From the NCBI GenBank assembly GCA_902796215.1, contig CADBNY010000025.1, positions 1 to 22,601 of the forward strand: 22,601 bases of DNA, written 5' to 3'. A model generated the notes under the pieces. That model was not told where the DNA came from. It made no database searches and was given only the letters and a program-made list of their open reading frames with translations. Origin of the DNA: an uncultured Erysipelotrichaceae bacterium (GTDB taxonomy: Bacteria > Bacillota_I > Bacilli_A > RF39 > UBA660). This document shows, one piece after another, positions 14,138 through 21,789 of this stretch; position 1 is the first letter of the stretch, and the number at the start of each line of letters is the position of its first letter. The position numbers were made by a program, and so were the translations under genes.

Positions 14138-16294
14138 ATGAATGAACAAATTATAAAAGAAATTGCTAGTAATTTAAATATTACAGAAAAACAGGTAGAT
14201 GTTATTTTAAATTTATTAAGTGAAGGAAATACTATTCCTTTTATTGCAAGATATAGAAAAGAAGTAACTGGAGCTTTGGATGAAGAAACTATAAAGAAAA
14301 TTGAAGAAGTATATACTTATCAAGAAAATTTATTGAAGAGAAAAGAAGATGTTATTCGTTTAATTGATGAAAAGGGAATGCTCACAAAAGAAATAGAAGA
14401 AGCTATTCTTGCTTGTACAAAATTAGTAGAAGTTGAAGATATTTATCGACCATATAAAGAAAAGAAAAAATCTAAAGCAACGGAAGCTATTGCTCTTGGC
14501 CTTGAACCGCTTGCTAAAATGATTATGTCTTTTCCTACTAATGGTGATATTGATTCTTTATGTTCTAAATTTATAAATGACAAAGTTCTTGATAGTATTT
14601 CTGCTATTAAGGGAGCTTGTTATATTATAGCGGAATGGATCAGTGATAATGCTAATTATCGTCGTTTTATTCGAAGTTATTATTATAAAAGTGGTACTTT
14701 AGTTTCTAGTAAAAAGAAAGATGCAAATGATTCTGGTGCTATTTATGAAATGTATTATGATTATAGTGAAACAATTAAATATATTAAACCTCATCGTATA
14801 TTAGCTATTAATCGTGGTGAAAAAGAAAAAGTATTAAATGTTAGTATTGATGTTTCTAAAGATGAAATATTATCTTTTTTAGAAAAAAAGCTTATTAAAA
14901 ATGATAAAAGTTTTGTTACACCTTATGTAATTGATGCAATTAATGATTCTTATAAAAGATTGATTGCACCTTCTATTCAGAGAGAAATCCGTAGCGAACT
15001 TACTGAAAAAGGAGAAGAAGCTGCTATTGCAAATTTTGGAAAAAATTTGGAAGCTTTACTTTTAACTCCGCCTATGAAGGAGCAAAGAGTTTTGGCATTT
15101 GATCCTGGATATGTTAATGGTTGTAAGTTGGCTGTTTTGGATGAGCAAGGTAAATATTTAGATAGTGTTGTTGTCAAGCCCTTTTTAAAAGGAAATGAAG
15201 AAAAGAATATCAAAATGTCTAAAGAGATTATTTCTCAGTTAATTCAGAAGTATAAAATAGATATTATTGCGATAGGAAATGGAACTGCATCACGTGAATC
15301 TGAAAAGTTATGTAGTGATATTATTAAAGAATATGGTCTTTCTTGCAAGTATGTTATTGTTAGTGAAGCAGGGGCCTCTATTTATTCAGCTTCTCCTCAA
15401 GCGATTGAAGAATTTCCGGATTTAGCTATTGAAAAAAGAAGTGCTGTTAGTATTGGAAGAAGATTACAAGATCCTCTAGCAGAACTTGTTAAAATACCTC
15501 CAGAAGGAATTGGAGTTGGTTTATATCAGCATGATGTTAGTGAAAAAAAATTATCAACATCTTTGGATTTTGTTGTGGAAAAATGTGTTAACAGTGTTGG
15601 TGTTAATATTAATACAGCATCTGCATCGTTACTTTCTTATGTTTCTGGAATTACGAAGACTGCAATTAAGAAGATTTTATCTTACCGTGATATGGTTGGT
15701 AAAATTATGTCACGTGACCAGATAAAAAAAGAAAAATTATTATCTGATAAAGCCTATGAACAAGCGATTGGATTCCTTCGCATTACAGATGGTACGAATA
15801 TATTAGATTCTACTGCTATTCATCCAGAAAGTTATGATGTTGCAGAAAACCTTTTACAAAAAATTGGAATGAATATTAGTGAAATTGGAACAGATGAATT
15901 AATTTTATCTTTGAATAAAATTAATTTAGAAGATATGTGTAAAGAATTAAATACTGATATTTACACTTTGCAAGATGTTATAATATCTTTAAAGAAGCCC
16001 AATTTAGATCCTAGAGATGAATATCCACAGCCAATATTAAAAAGTGATATTTTAGATATCAAAGATTTAAAGGTAGGAATGAAACTTCAGGGGACTGTTC
16101 GTAATGTTGTTGATTTTGGATTGTTTATTGATATTGGATTACATGATGATGGTTTAGCTCATATTTCTAAATTATCTACTAATTATGTTAAGCATCCAAG
16201 TGATTTATTTAGTGTAGGTGATATTGTTAATTGTTATGTGGATGATATTTCTTTAGAAAAAAATAAGGTTAGTTTAAGTTTAATAGAAAATTAG
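14138..16294 (+). CDS. tex: Tex-family S1 RNA-binding transcription accessory protein
   Basis: Conserved nucleic-acid-binding protein implicated in transcription, RNA handling and stress or toxin expression. Domain order fits Tex: N-terminal helical region with IPFIARYRKEVTGALDEE; a YqgF/RuvC-like fold from about residue 316 (VLAFDPGYVNGCKLAVLD, Asp322) with IGNGTASRESE; helix-hairpin-helix repeats around NTASASLLSYVSGI; and a C-terminal S1 domain (about 644-717) beginning GMKLQGTVRNVVDFGLFIDIG. Length 718 matches the family (about 720-770). I chose ATG 14138, which has GAGAGG 8 bases upstream; the in-frame GTG at 14129 overlaps that RBS. It has its own promoter candidate after the terminator, so it is probably monocistronic. 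Confidence 0.96.
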   Translation: MNEQIIKEIASNLNITEKQVDVILNLLSEGNTIPFIARYRKEVTGALDEETIKKIEEVYTYQENLLKRKEDVIRLIDEKGMLTKEIEEAILACTKLVEVEDIYRPYKEKKKSKATEAIALGLEPLAKMIMSFPTNGDIDSLCSKFINDKVLDSISAIKGACYIIAEWISDNANYRRFIRSYYYKSGTLVSSKKKDANDSGAIYEMYYDYSETIKYIKPHRILAINRGEKEKVLNVSIDVSKDEILSFLEKKLIKNDKSFVTPYVIDAINDSYKRLIAPSIQREIRSELTEKGEEAAIANFGKNLEALLLTPPMKEQRVLAFDPGYVNGCKLAVLDEQGKYLDSVVVKPFLKGNEEKNIKMSKEIISQLIQKYKIDIIAIGNGTASRESEKLCSDIIKEYGLSCKYVIVSEAGASIYSASPQAIEEFPDLAIEKRSAVSIGRRLQDPLAELVKIPPEGIGVGLYQHDVSEKKLSTSLDFVVEKCVNSVGVNINTASASLLSYVSGITKTAIKKILSYRDMVGKIMSRDQIKKEKLLSDKAYEQAIGFLRITDGTNILDSTAIHPESYDVAENLLQKIGMNISEIGTDELILSLNKINLEDMCKELNTDIYTLQDVIISLKKPNLDPRDEYPQPILKSDILDIKDLKVGMKLQGTVRNVVDFGLFIDIGLHDDGLAHISKLSTNYVKHPSDLFSVGDIVNCYVDDISLEKNKVSLSLIEN

Positions 16295-16297
16295 TTA

Positions 16298-16325
16298 TTG
16301 TTTTTATTTTAGAAAATGTTACAAT
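16298..16325 (+). promoter_or_regulatory. Promoter candidate behind tex, possibly for a small RNA
   Basis: TTGTTT at 16298-16303, a 16-base spacer, then TG-T-TACAAT (extended -10, hexamer 16320-16325). It closely resembles the nrd promoter candidate at 16725-16753, with the same -35 and the same TGTTAC core. A transcript would begin near 16332 and run through the hairpin at 16354-16408. Confidence 0.4.
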
Positions 16326-16353
16326 AATTATTCAAATGAATATAAATATTTTG

Positions 16354-16408
16354 TAGATGAAATGGGGAATATTTTTAAATATAGAAATATTCTTTGCTTT
16401 TTCATCTA
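16354..16408 (+). ncRNA. Two-tier hairpin, candidate small RNA or leader element
   Basis: Outer arms TAGATGAAA (16354-16362) and TTTCATCTA (16400-16408) pair over 9 bp. Inner arms GAATATTT (16367-16374) and AAATATTC (16385-16392) pair over 8 bp around a 10-base loop. A second copy of TTCATCTA at 16431-16438 could pair with the same left arm instead. The pairing is seen in sequence; transcription and function are inferred. No known riboswitch was recognised. Confidence 0.35.
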
Positions 16409-16532
16409 AGACTTTAAAAAGAAGAAAAGATTCATCTAGAGTCATTGTAATTTTTTGTAATATATTGATCTATATTTAAGTAGGTTTTACATTGTTTTTT
16501 TTATATTTTTTCGTTTTTATCAATTGAATAGT

Positions 16533-16573
16533 AAAAAATGTTTTTTGTAAAATGTTATAAAAAAACATTTTTT
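16533..16573. terminator. AT-only 14-bp hairpin, possible bidirectional terminator
   Basis: Arms AAAAAATGTTTTTT (16533-16546) and AAAAAACATTTTTT (16560-16573) are perfect reverse complements around a 13-base loop, with T-rich sequence downstream and A/T runs on both sides. Only one G-C pair, so stability is modest. Confidence 0.4.
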
Positions 16574-16592
16574 TATTTTCTTCTTTTTGCGT

Positions 16593-16612
16593 GTAAATTT
16601 ACTGTAAATTTA
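16593..16612. repeat. Direct repeat GTAAATTTA with 11-base period
   Basis: GTAAATTTA occurs at 16593-16601 and 16604-16612, each containing the palindrome TAAATTTA. One helical turn separates the copies, as in tandem operator half-sites. The region is AT-rich, so chance is possible. Confidence 0.3.
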
Positions 16613-16724
16613 TAAATTATAGCAATATTTTATAAAACTGTTTTACTATATGTTTTTTTTACTGTTTTTTTAAAAATAAATTTTACACTTTAAAAAAATA
16701 ATTAAAAAATTCCCTAAAAAAATA

Positions 16725-16753
16725 TTGTTTATTTTTTTGAAGAATGTTACTAT
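16725..16753 (+). promoter_or_regulatory. Extended -10 promoter candidate of the nrd operon
   Basis: TTGTTT at 16725-16730, a 17-base spacer, then TG-T-TACTAT (hexamer 16748-16753). Transcription would start near 16760, followed by GTGAGGTG and the ATG at 16779. I saw no clear match to the NrdR box consensus around it. Confidence 0.55.
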
Positions 16754-16778
16754 GGTTTTAGCCTAAGTGAGGTGATGA

Positions 16779-18731
16779 ATGTTAATGTGGAATAAGGTCC
16801 TTGAAGATTTAATTGTTGTTAAAAGAAGTGGACAAAGGGTTAGCTTTGATGCTTCAAAAATAGCTGTTGCTATATGGAATGCCTTTTGTGTTGTTTATGA
16901 CAATGAGGAAGGAAAAAATGTTCATAGTGTTTTTAAAGAAGTTTTAAAATATATTAATGATAATTATCGAGATCGTAAAACAATTAGTGTTGAAGATATT
17001 CAAGACATTATAGAAAATAAACTTAATGAATTGGGATATGAAGAAGTTTTATTAGTTTTTCAAGAATATCGACAGGAAAGAGCTGTATCTAGAAAAAATT
17101 CGAATGGAAAGCAGCAACATAAATTTGTAAAAGTTGTAGAAAGATTAGAGAAGGAAAGCGAAAAATTTAATTCTTGTGAAAGTCCAAATGAGATATTAAA
17201 TCGATTTGGTAAGATAGTTTCATCTGAATATGCAAAATCTTATCTTTTGGATAATAAATTTGTAAGGGCAATTGAAGAAGGGAAAATATTTATTCATGAT
17301 TTAGATAGCTTTTTGTTAGGACATCTTTCGAAAATTCATTTAAAAATAGATATTAATGAGGATGATGAATACTTAGATGAATTTTTTAATAATATTATGA
17401 ATTCTTCTAATGAAGTTCGTTCTGAAATAGGAATTAATGAATTGGATTCTTTACTAGAAAACTTTTTTTTAGCTTTTTATAGAAGAAATTTTCTAAAGGA
17501 ACTTGAAAAATATTTTAAATTTGTAGGTATTTATGAATTTATTAATTTTAAAAAAATACAAGAAGTCCTTTATCAAATAAAGGATATTAATGTTTCTCTT
17601 TTGGATTTTGAATGTTTCTTTGTGAATTCTAAAATAAAAGATATATTTGATATTGTACTAAGTGATGTATTTACTAAAACAGAAGAATATATATTTGATA
17701 CAGTTTATAGAGTATTAAATGTTATTAAATCAAATCATTTAGTATGTAGTATTTATTCTATTAGCGTTGGAAATAAAGATAGTGTTATTTGTTCTTTGAT
17801 TCGAGAAAATATAATACATTATTTAAATGATAATAATTATTTGGATAATATTCATGTAAGTTTTAAAGCTTTTTCTGAATCAAGTGAAGATTATTTACAA
17901 AAACTTGCAGGTTTAGTTATTAGTGATAAAAATATTTCATTTTCATTTCCTAAGAAGAATAAAAGTGATATTGAATACTTTAGTGATGGCCTTTGTATTT
18001 ATGATAATATAAATGATAATGTAGGAAAATCTAATGGAAGAATGTTTGCATCTAAGACATCTATTAATTTAGGAAGATTAGGATTAAAATGTCTTAATAG
18101 TAAAAATTTTGATGGTTTTTATGAAGAACTTGATCAACTTTTAGAACTTGCGAAAAATGAATTGTTATTTATGTTTGAAAATTTAGGCAGTCGAAATAAA
18201 GAAAATTATACAATTTTATTTCATGGAAATGTTTTAGGGGATGAACGATTAGAGAATGGTCAAAAGATTCGTAAAATTCTTAAATCAGGAGTTTTAGGAG
18301 TAGGGCTTATTGGTTTAAAAGAATGTGTTTTAGCATATAATCAAGATAGTAAAGAACAATATAAATTTTTATTTGAATTGTTGAATCATTTAAATAAAAA
18401 GGTAAAACAATTTAGTATGGATACTAGATTAAATTTTGTAGTATTTGAATCAGGTTCCATGACGGCTAGAAAATGTTTTGTTGAATTAGATAAGTCTATT
18501 TATGGAGTTCATAAAGGTATTAATGAAGAAAAATTATATGATTTGATTTGTAATGCAAAGTTTTTAAATGGTTATGATGATCTTGCTAAAGTACAGCAGT
18601 TTTTACCAGGTGGAAATTTAACTGTTATTAAGATATCAAAAAGAGCAAATAATAAAAAAGTTGTTGATTTAATAAAAGAGTTGATACAATCTGGTGTTTC
18701 CTTTGTTCACTTGAAAGTAGGTGAAAAATGA
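16779..18731 (+). CDS. NrdD-like ATP-cone protein lacking the zinc and glycyl-radical tail
   Basis: Homologue of the class III ribonucleotide reductase large subunit that is probably not a normal reductase. Residues about 5-100 are an ATP-cone (VVKRSGQRVSFDASKIAVAI), the allosteric ATP/dATP module. Barrel features of NrdD follow: AKSYLLDN, IHDLD at 172-176, and a segment with Cys406 (GLCIYDN) leading to SINLGRLGL. This resembles the GC-RTY...TINLPRL stretch of canonical NrdD, so Cys406 may match the thiyl-radical Cys. Later come LGVGLIGLKE and ELDKSIYG. The frame ends at HLKVGEK, just where canonical NrdD continues into the CxxC zinc site and RxxGY glycyl-radical loop; both are missing. The 650-aa frame is intact, has a GTGAGGTG RBS and overlaps nrdG by ATGA, so it is unlikely to be a pseudogene. 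Role unknown: regulatory partner or divergent enzyme. Confidence 0.8.
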   Translation: MLMWNKVLEDLIVVKRSGQRVSFDASKIAVAIWNAFCVVYDNEEGKNVHSVFKEVLKYINDNYRDRKTISVEDIQDIIENKLNELGYEEVLLVFQEYRQERAVSRKNSNGKQQHKFVKVVERLEKESEKFNSCESPNEILNRFGKIVSSEYAKSYLLDNKFVRAIEEGKIFIHDLDSFLLGHLSKIHLKIDINEDDEYLDEFFNNIMNSSNEVRSEIGINELDSLLENFFLAFYRRNFLKELEKYFKFVGIYEFINFKKIQEVLYQIKDINVSLLDFECFFVNSKIKDIFDIVLSDVFTKTEEYIFDTVYRVLNVIKSNHLVCSIYSISVGNKDSVICSLIRENIIHYLNDNNYLDNIHVSFKAFSESSEDYLQKLAGLVISDKNISFSFPKKNKSDIEYFSDGLCIYDNINDNVGKSNGRMFASKTSINLGRLGLKCLNSKNFDGFYEELDQLLELAKNELLFMFENLGSRNKENYTILFHGNVLGDERLENGQKIRKILKSGVLGVGLIGLKECVLAYNQDSKEQYKFLFELLNHLNKKVKQFSMDTRLNFVVFESGSMTARKCFVELDKSIYGVHKGINEEKLYDLICNAKFLNGYDDLAKVQQFLPGGNLTVIKISKRANNKKVVDLIKELIQSGVSFVHLKVGEK

Positions 18732-19405
18732 GAATAGGTGGTTTTCAAAAATTAACTTTACTTGATTATCCAGATAAAACGGCGTGTATTATTTTTACGC
18801 AGGGATGTAATTTTAATTGTTCTTATTGCCATAATTCAGAATTAATTCCTTGTTGTGCTGGAGAAATATCAGAAAATGTAATTTTTGATTATTTAGATAA
18901 AAGAAAAAATCTGTTAGATGGAGTTGTTATTAGTGGAGGAGAACCTACTATACAGAAAGATTTAGTGCACTTTATTCGATTAATTAAAGAAAAAGGCTTT
19001 TCTGTTAAATTAGATACAAATGGTACGAATCCAATAGTTTTAAAAGAATTGATTGATGAAAAACTAGTTGATTATATTGCAATGGATATCAAGACAATTT
19101 TTGATGAATATGAAAATATTACGAAGTGTAGTGTGAATATTAAGAATATAAAAAAGAGTGTTGAACTTATTAAAAATAGTGGAATTGATTATGAATTTAG
19201 AACTACTATTATTAAAGATTTTCATGATATTGATAAAATTTTGAAATTATGTGAATCTTTTAAAGAAAAATACTATATTCAAAATTTTAAATTAAGTGAA
19301 AATGTTCAAGATAAATTATTAAAGTCTTTTTCAGAAGATGAATTAGAAAAATTAAAAAAAATATTAAAAGAAAGATTCCCTAATGTTAATATTAGAGGAG
19401 AATGA
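18728..19405 (+). CDS. nrdG: Anaerobic ribonucleotide reductase activating protein NrdG (radical SAM)
   Basis: Radical SAM activase that generates the glycyl radical on NrdD. The cluster motif CNFNCSYC gives Cys27, Cys31 and Cys34 (CxxxCxxC) near the N-terminus, after the typical IGGFQKLTLLDYPDKTACIIF. SGGEPT is the SAM-binding GGE-type motif, and LDTNGT and IAMDIK are conserved in activases. At 225 aa it belongs to the longer NrdG group rather than the roughly 155-aa E. coli type. The ATG overlaps the preceding gene by ATGA, and nrdD starts 10 bases after its stop, so all three are one operon. Its natural target is the Gly663 loop of the following NrdD, since the preceding homologue lacks a glycyl site. 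Confidence 0.93.
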   Translation: MRIGGFQKLTLLDYPDKTACIIFTQGCNFNCSYCHNSELIPCCAGEISENVIFDYLDKRKNLLDGVVISGGEPTIQKDLVHFIRLIKEKGFSVKLDTNGTNPIVLKELIDEKLVDYIAMDIKTIFDEYENITKCSVNIKNIKKSVELIKNSGIDYEFRTTIIKDFHDIDKILKLCESFKEKYYIQNFKLSENVQDKLLKSFSEDELEKLKKILKERFPNVNIRGE

Positions 19406-19415
19406 GGAGATAAAT

Positions 19416-21785
19416 ATGTATAAAGTAAGAAATAGAGATGGAAAAATTATTCCATTTGAAATAGAGAAAATTAAAAGTGCTATGATAAAAGCATTTGAGG
19501 CTGAAAAAGTAAATTATGATGAAAATGTTATTGATTTTTTAGCATTAAAAGTAACGGCTGCTTTTGAGCCTAGTATAAAAAATAATATTATTGATGAGGA
19601 AGTTATTCAAGATAAAGTAGAGTTTGTTTTATCACAAGCTGGATATTCTGATATTGCTAAAGCATATATTTTGTATCGTAAGTTACATGAAAAGCAAAGA
19701 CAAATGGAATCTACAATACTAGATTATAAGCAAGTAGTAAATAGTTATATTAATGTTACTGATTGGAGAGTAAAAGAAAATTCTACTGTTACTTATTCAG
19801 TTGGGGGATTAATATTAAGTAATTCTGGAGCAATTACTGCTAATTATTGGTTAAGTGAAGTGTATGATGAAGAAATTGCTAAAGCTCACCATGATTGTGA
19901 TTTTCATATTCATGATTTGTCTATGTTAACTGGATATTGTGCTGGTTGGAGTTTAAAACAATTAATTCAAGAAGGTTTAGGTGGAGTTCCAGGAAGAATT
20001 ACTAGTAGTCCGGCAAAGCATTTATCTACTTTATGTAATCAAATGGTTAATTTTCTTGGAATTTTACAAAATGAATGGGCTGGTGCACAAGCATTTTCAT
20101 CATTTGATACATATTTAGCGCCATTCGTTAAAGTTGATAATTTGTCTTATAAAGATGTTAAACAAGCTATTCAATCTTTTATTTATGGTGTTAATACTCC
20201 TTCTAGATGGGGTACTCAAGCTCCATTTACTAATATTACATTAGATTGGACTGTACCAAATGATCTTGCTGAATTAAATGCTATTGTTGGTGGAGTAGAA
20301 CAAGATTTTAAATATAAAGATTGTCAAAAAGAAATGGATTTAATCAATAAAGTATTTATTGAGATTATGGTAGAAGGAGATGCTAATGGTAGAGGATTCC
20401 AATATCCAATTCCAACATATTCAATTACTAAAGATTTTGATTGGTCAGAGACAGAAAATAATAAATTGTTATTTGAAATGACTGCAAAATATGGTACACC
20501 ATATTTCTCAAACTATGTAAATAGTGATATGGAACCAAATGATGTTAGAAGTATGTGTTGCCGTTTACGTCTCGATTTAAGAGAACTTAGAAAGAAGAGT
20601 GGAGGATTCTTTGGAAGTGGAGAATCTACAGGATCAATTGGTGTTGTTACAATTAATATGCCAAGAATTGCTTATACTTCTGAAAATGAACAGGAATTTT
20701 ATGAAAAACTTGAAAATTTAATGAATTTAGCTGCTAGAAGTTTAAAAATTAAAAGAAATGTTATTACTAAGTTATTGGATGAAGGATTATATCCTTATAC
20801 AAGAAGATATTTAGGAACGTTTAATAATCATTTTTCAACAATTGGTTTAGTTGGTATGAATGAAGCTAGTTTAAATGCTAAATGGGTAGGAGAAGATTTA
20901 ACTCATGAAAAAGCGCAAAAATTTACAAAAGAAGTACTAAACTTTATGAGAGAAAAACTATCTGATTATCAAGAAGAATATGGTGATTTATATAATTTAG
21001 AGGCAACTCCTGCAGAGTCTACATCTTATCGTATGGCAAAGAAGGATAAAGTTTTATATCCAGATATTATTACTGCTTCAGATGATGATACTCCATACTA
21101 TACAAATAGTTCACATTTACCAGTTGGATATACTGAAGATATTTTTGAAGCATTAGATATTCAAGATGAATTACAAACTTTGTATACTTCTGGAACAGTA
21201 TTTCATGCTTTCTTAGGTGAAAGATTAAAAGATTGGAAGACAACAGCTAACTTAGTTCGTAAGATAGCTCAAAATTACAAATTACCATATTATACAATTA
21301 GTCCAACATATTCTGTTTGTAGTAAACATGGATATTTAAAAGGAGATCATTCTAAGTGTCCAAAATGTGGTGGAGAAGTAGAGGTATATAGTCGTATTAC
21401 TGGTTATTATAGACCTGTTAAAAATTGGAATGATGGAAAAGCTAAAGAATATAAAATGAGAAAAGAATATAATATTAAAAATAGTTCTTGTAAAAAAATG
21501 GAAGAGAAAGTAGAAGAATGTAGTGAAAAATGTGAAAATATGGAAGATGATTTAATTTTATTTGGATCAAAAACTTGTCCAAATTGTGCTTCTGCTAAAA
21601 AATTATTAGAAAAAGGAAAAGTTTCATATCGTTTTGTAGATGCTGAAGAAGAGGTAGAATTAACAAAGAAACTTGGGGTTAAGCAAGCTCCTACTCTTGT
21701 TGAAATTAAGAACGGAAAGGTTAATGTAATTGCTAATCTTTCAAATATTAAAAAATATGTTGAATCTATGAAAAAAGGGAAGTAA
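19416..21785 (+). CDS. nrdD: Class III (anaerobic) ribonucleoside-triphosphate reductase NrdD with fused glutaredoxin-like domain
   Basis: Makes deoxyribonucleotides without oxygen through a glycyl radical. An N-terminal ATP-cone (about 1-95) is followed by the ten-stranded barrel with FHIHDL. Adjacent Cys381-Cys382 in SMCCRLRLD contain the finger-loop thiyl Cys, followed by GSIGVVTINMPRIAY. Zinc ligands are Cys635, His638, Cys648 and Cys651. The glycyl radical is Gly663 in SRITGYYRPV. Beyond it lie a Lys/Glu linker with Cys692, Cys702 and Cys706, and a glutaredoxin/NrdH-like domain (about 712-789) with Cys721-Pro-Asn-Cys724 and the cis-Pro segment QAPTLVEI. This looks like the redoxin-dependent NrdD type rather than the formate-using E. 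coli type. I chose ATG 19416, which has GAGGAGA 6 bases upstream; an in-frame ATG at 19383 lies inside nrdG. Confidence 0.95.
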   Translation: MYKVRNRDGKIIPFEIEKIKSAMIKAFEAEKVNYDENVIDFLALKVTAAFEPSIKNNIIDEEVIQDKVEFVLSQAGYSDIAKAYILYRKLHEKQRQMESTILDYKQVVNSYINVTDWRVKENSTVTYSVGGLILSNSGAITANYWLSEVYDEEIAKAHHDCDFHIHDLSMLTGYCAGWSLKQLIQEGLGGVPGRITSSPAKHLSTLCNQMVNFLGILQNEWAGAQAFSSFDTYLAPFVKVDNLSYKDVKQAIQSFIYGVNTPSRWGTQAPFTNITLDWTVPNDLAELNAIVGGVEQDFKYKDCQKEMDLINKVFIEIMVEGDANGRGFQYPIPTYSITKDFDWSETENNKLLFEMTAKYGTPYFSNYVNSDMEPNDVRSMCCRLRLDLRELRKKSGGFFGSGESTGSIGVVTINMPRIAYTSENEQEFYEKLENLMNLAARSLKIKRNVITKLLDEGLYPYTRRYLGTFNNHFSTIGLVGMNEASLNAKWVGEDLTHEKAQKFTKEVLNFMREKLSDYQEEYGDLYNLEATPAESTSYRMAKKDKVLYPDIITASDDDTPYYTNSSHLPVGYTEDIFEALDIQDELQTLYTSGTVFHAFLGERLKDWKTTANLVRKIAQNYKLPYYTISPTYSVCSKHGYLKGDHSKCPKCGGEVEVYSRITGYYRPVKNWNDGKAKEYKMRKEYNIKNSSCKKMEEKVEECSEKCENMEDDLILFGSKTCPNCASAKKLLEKGKVSYRFVDAEEEVELTKKLGVKQAPTLVEIKNGKVNVIANLSNIKKYVESMKKGK

Positions 21786-21789
21786 TTTT

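Larger units (their letters stand above)
16295..16778. other. 484-base AT-rich intergenic region between tex and the nrd operon
   Basis: The longest gap in the window. It contains a promoter candidate directly behind tex (16298-16325), a two-tier hairpin (16354-16408) with an alternative partner copy at 16431-16438, an AT-only hairpin (16533-16573), a phased direct repeat (16593-16612) and the probable nrd promoter (16725-16753). No convincing gene: the 40-codon frame at 16357-16479 has no ribosome binding site. Confidence 0.7.

Noticed and set aside
16357..16479. 40-codon + strand frame in the tex-nrd gap
   Set aside because: The sequence before its ATG (TTTTGTAG) is not a ribosome binding site, its start overlaps the hairpin arm, and its composition is like the surrounding noncoding sequence.
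16613..16700. Possible NrdR box near ACTATATG in the tex-nrd gap
   Set aside because: Only a short part of the consensus matches and no second properly spaced box is visible.
16779..18731. Calling the first NrdD-like gene a pseudogene
   Set aside because: No internal stop or frameshift over 650 codons, a proper RBS, and an ATGA overlap with nrdG point to a maintained gene; the missing tail is a clean end, not a break.
19383..19415. Upstream in-frame ATG for nrdD at 19383
   Set aside because: It lies inside nrdG without a good RBS, while ATG 19416 has GAGGAGA at the right distance and begins directly with the ATP-cone.
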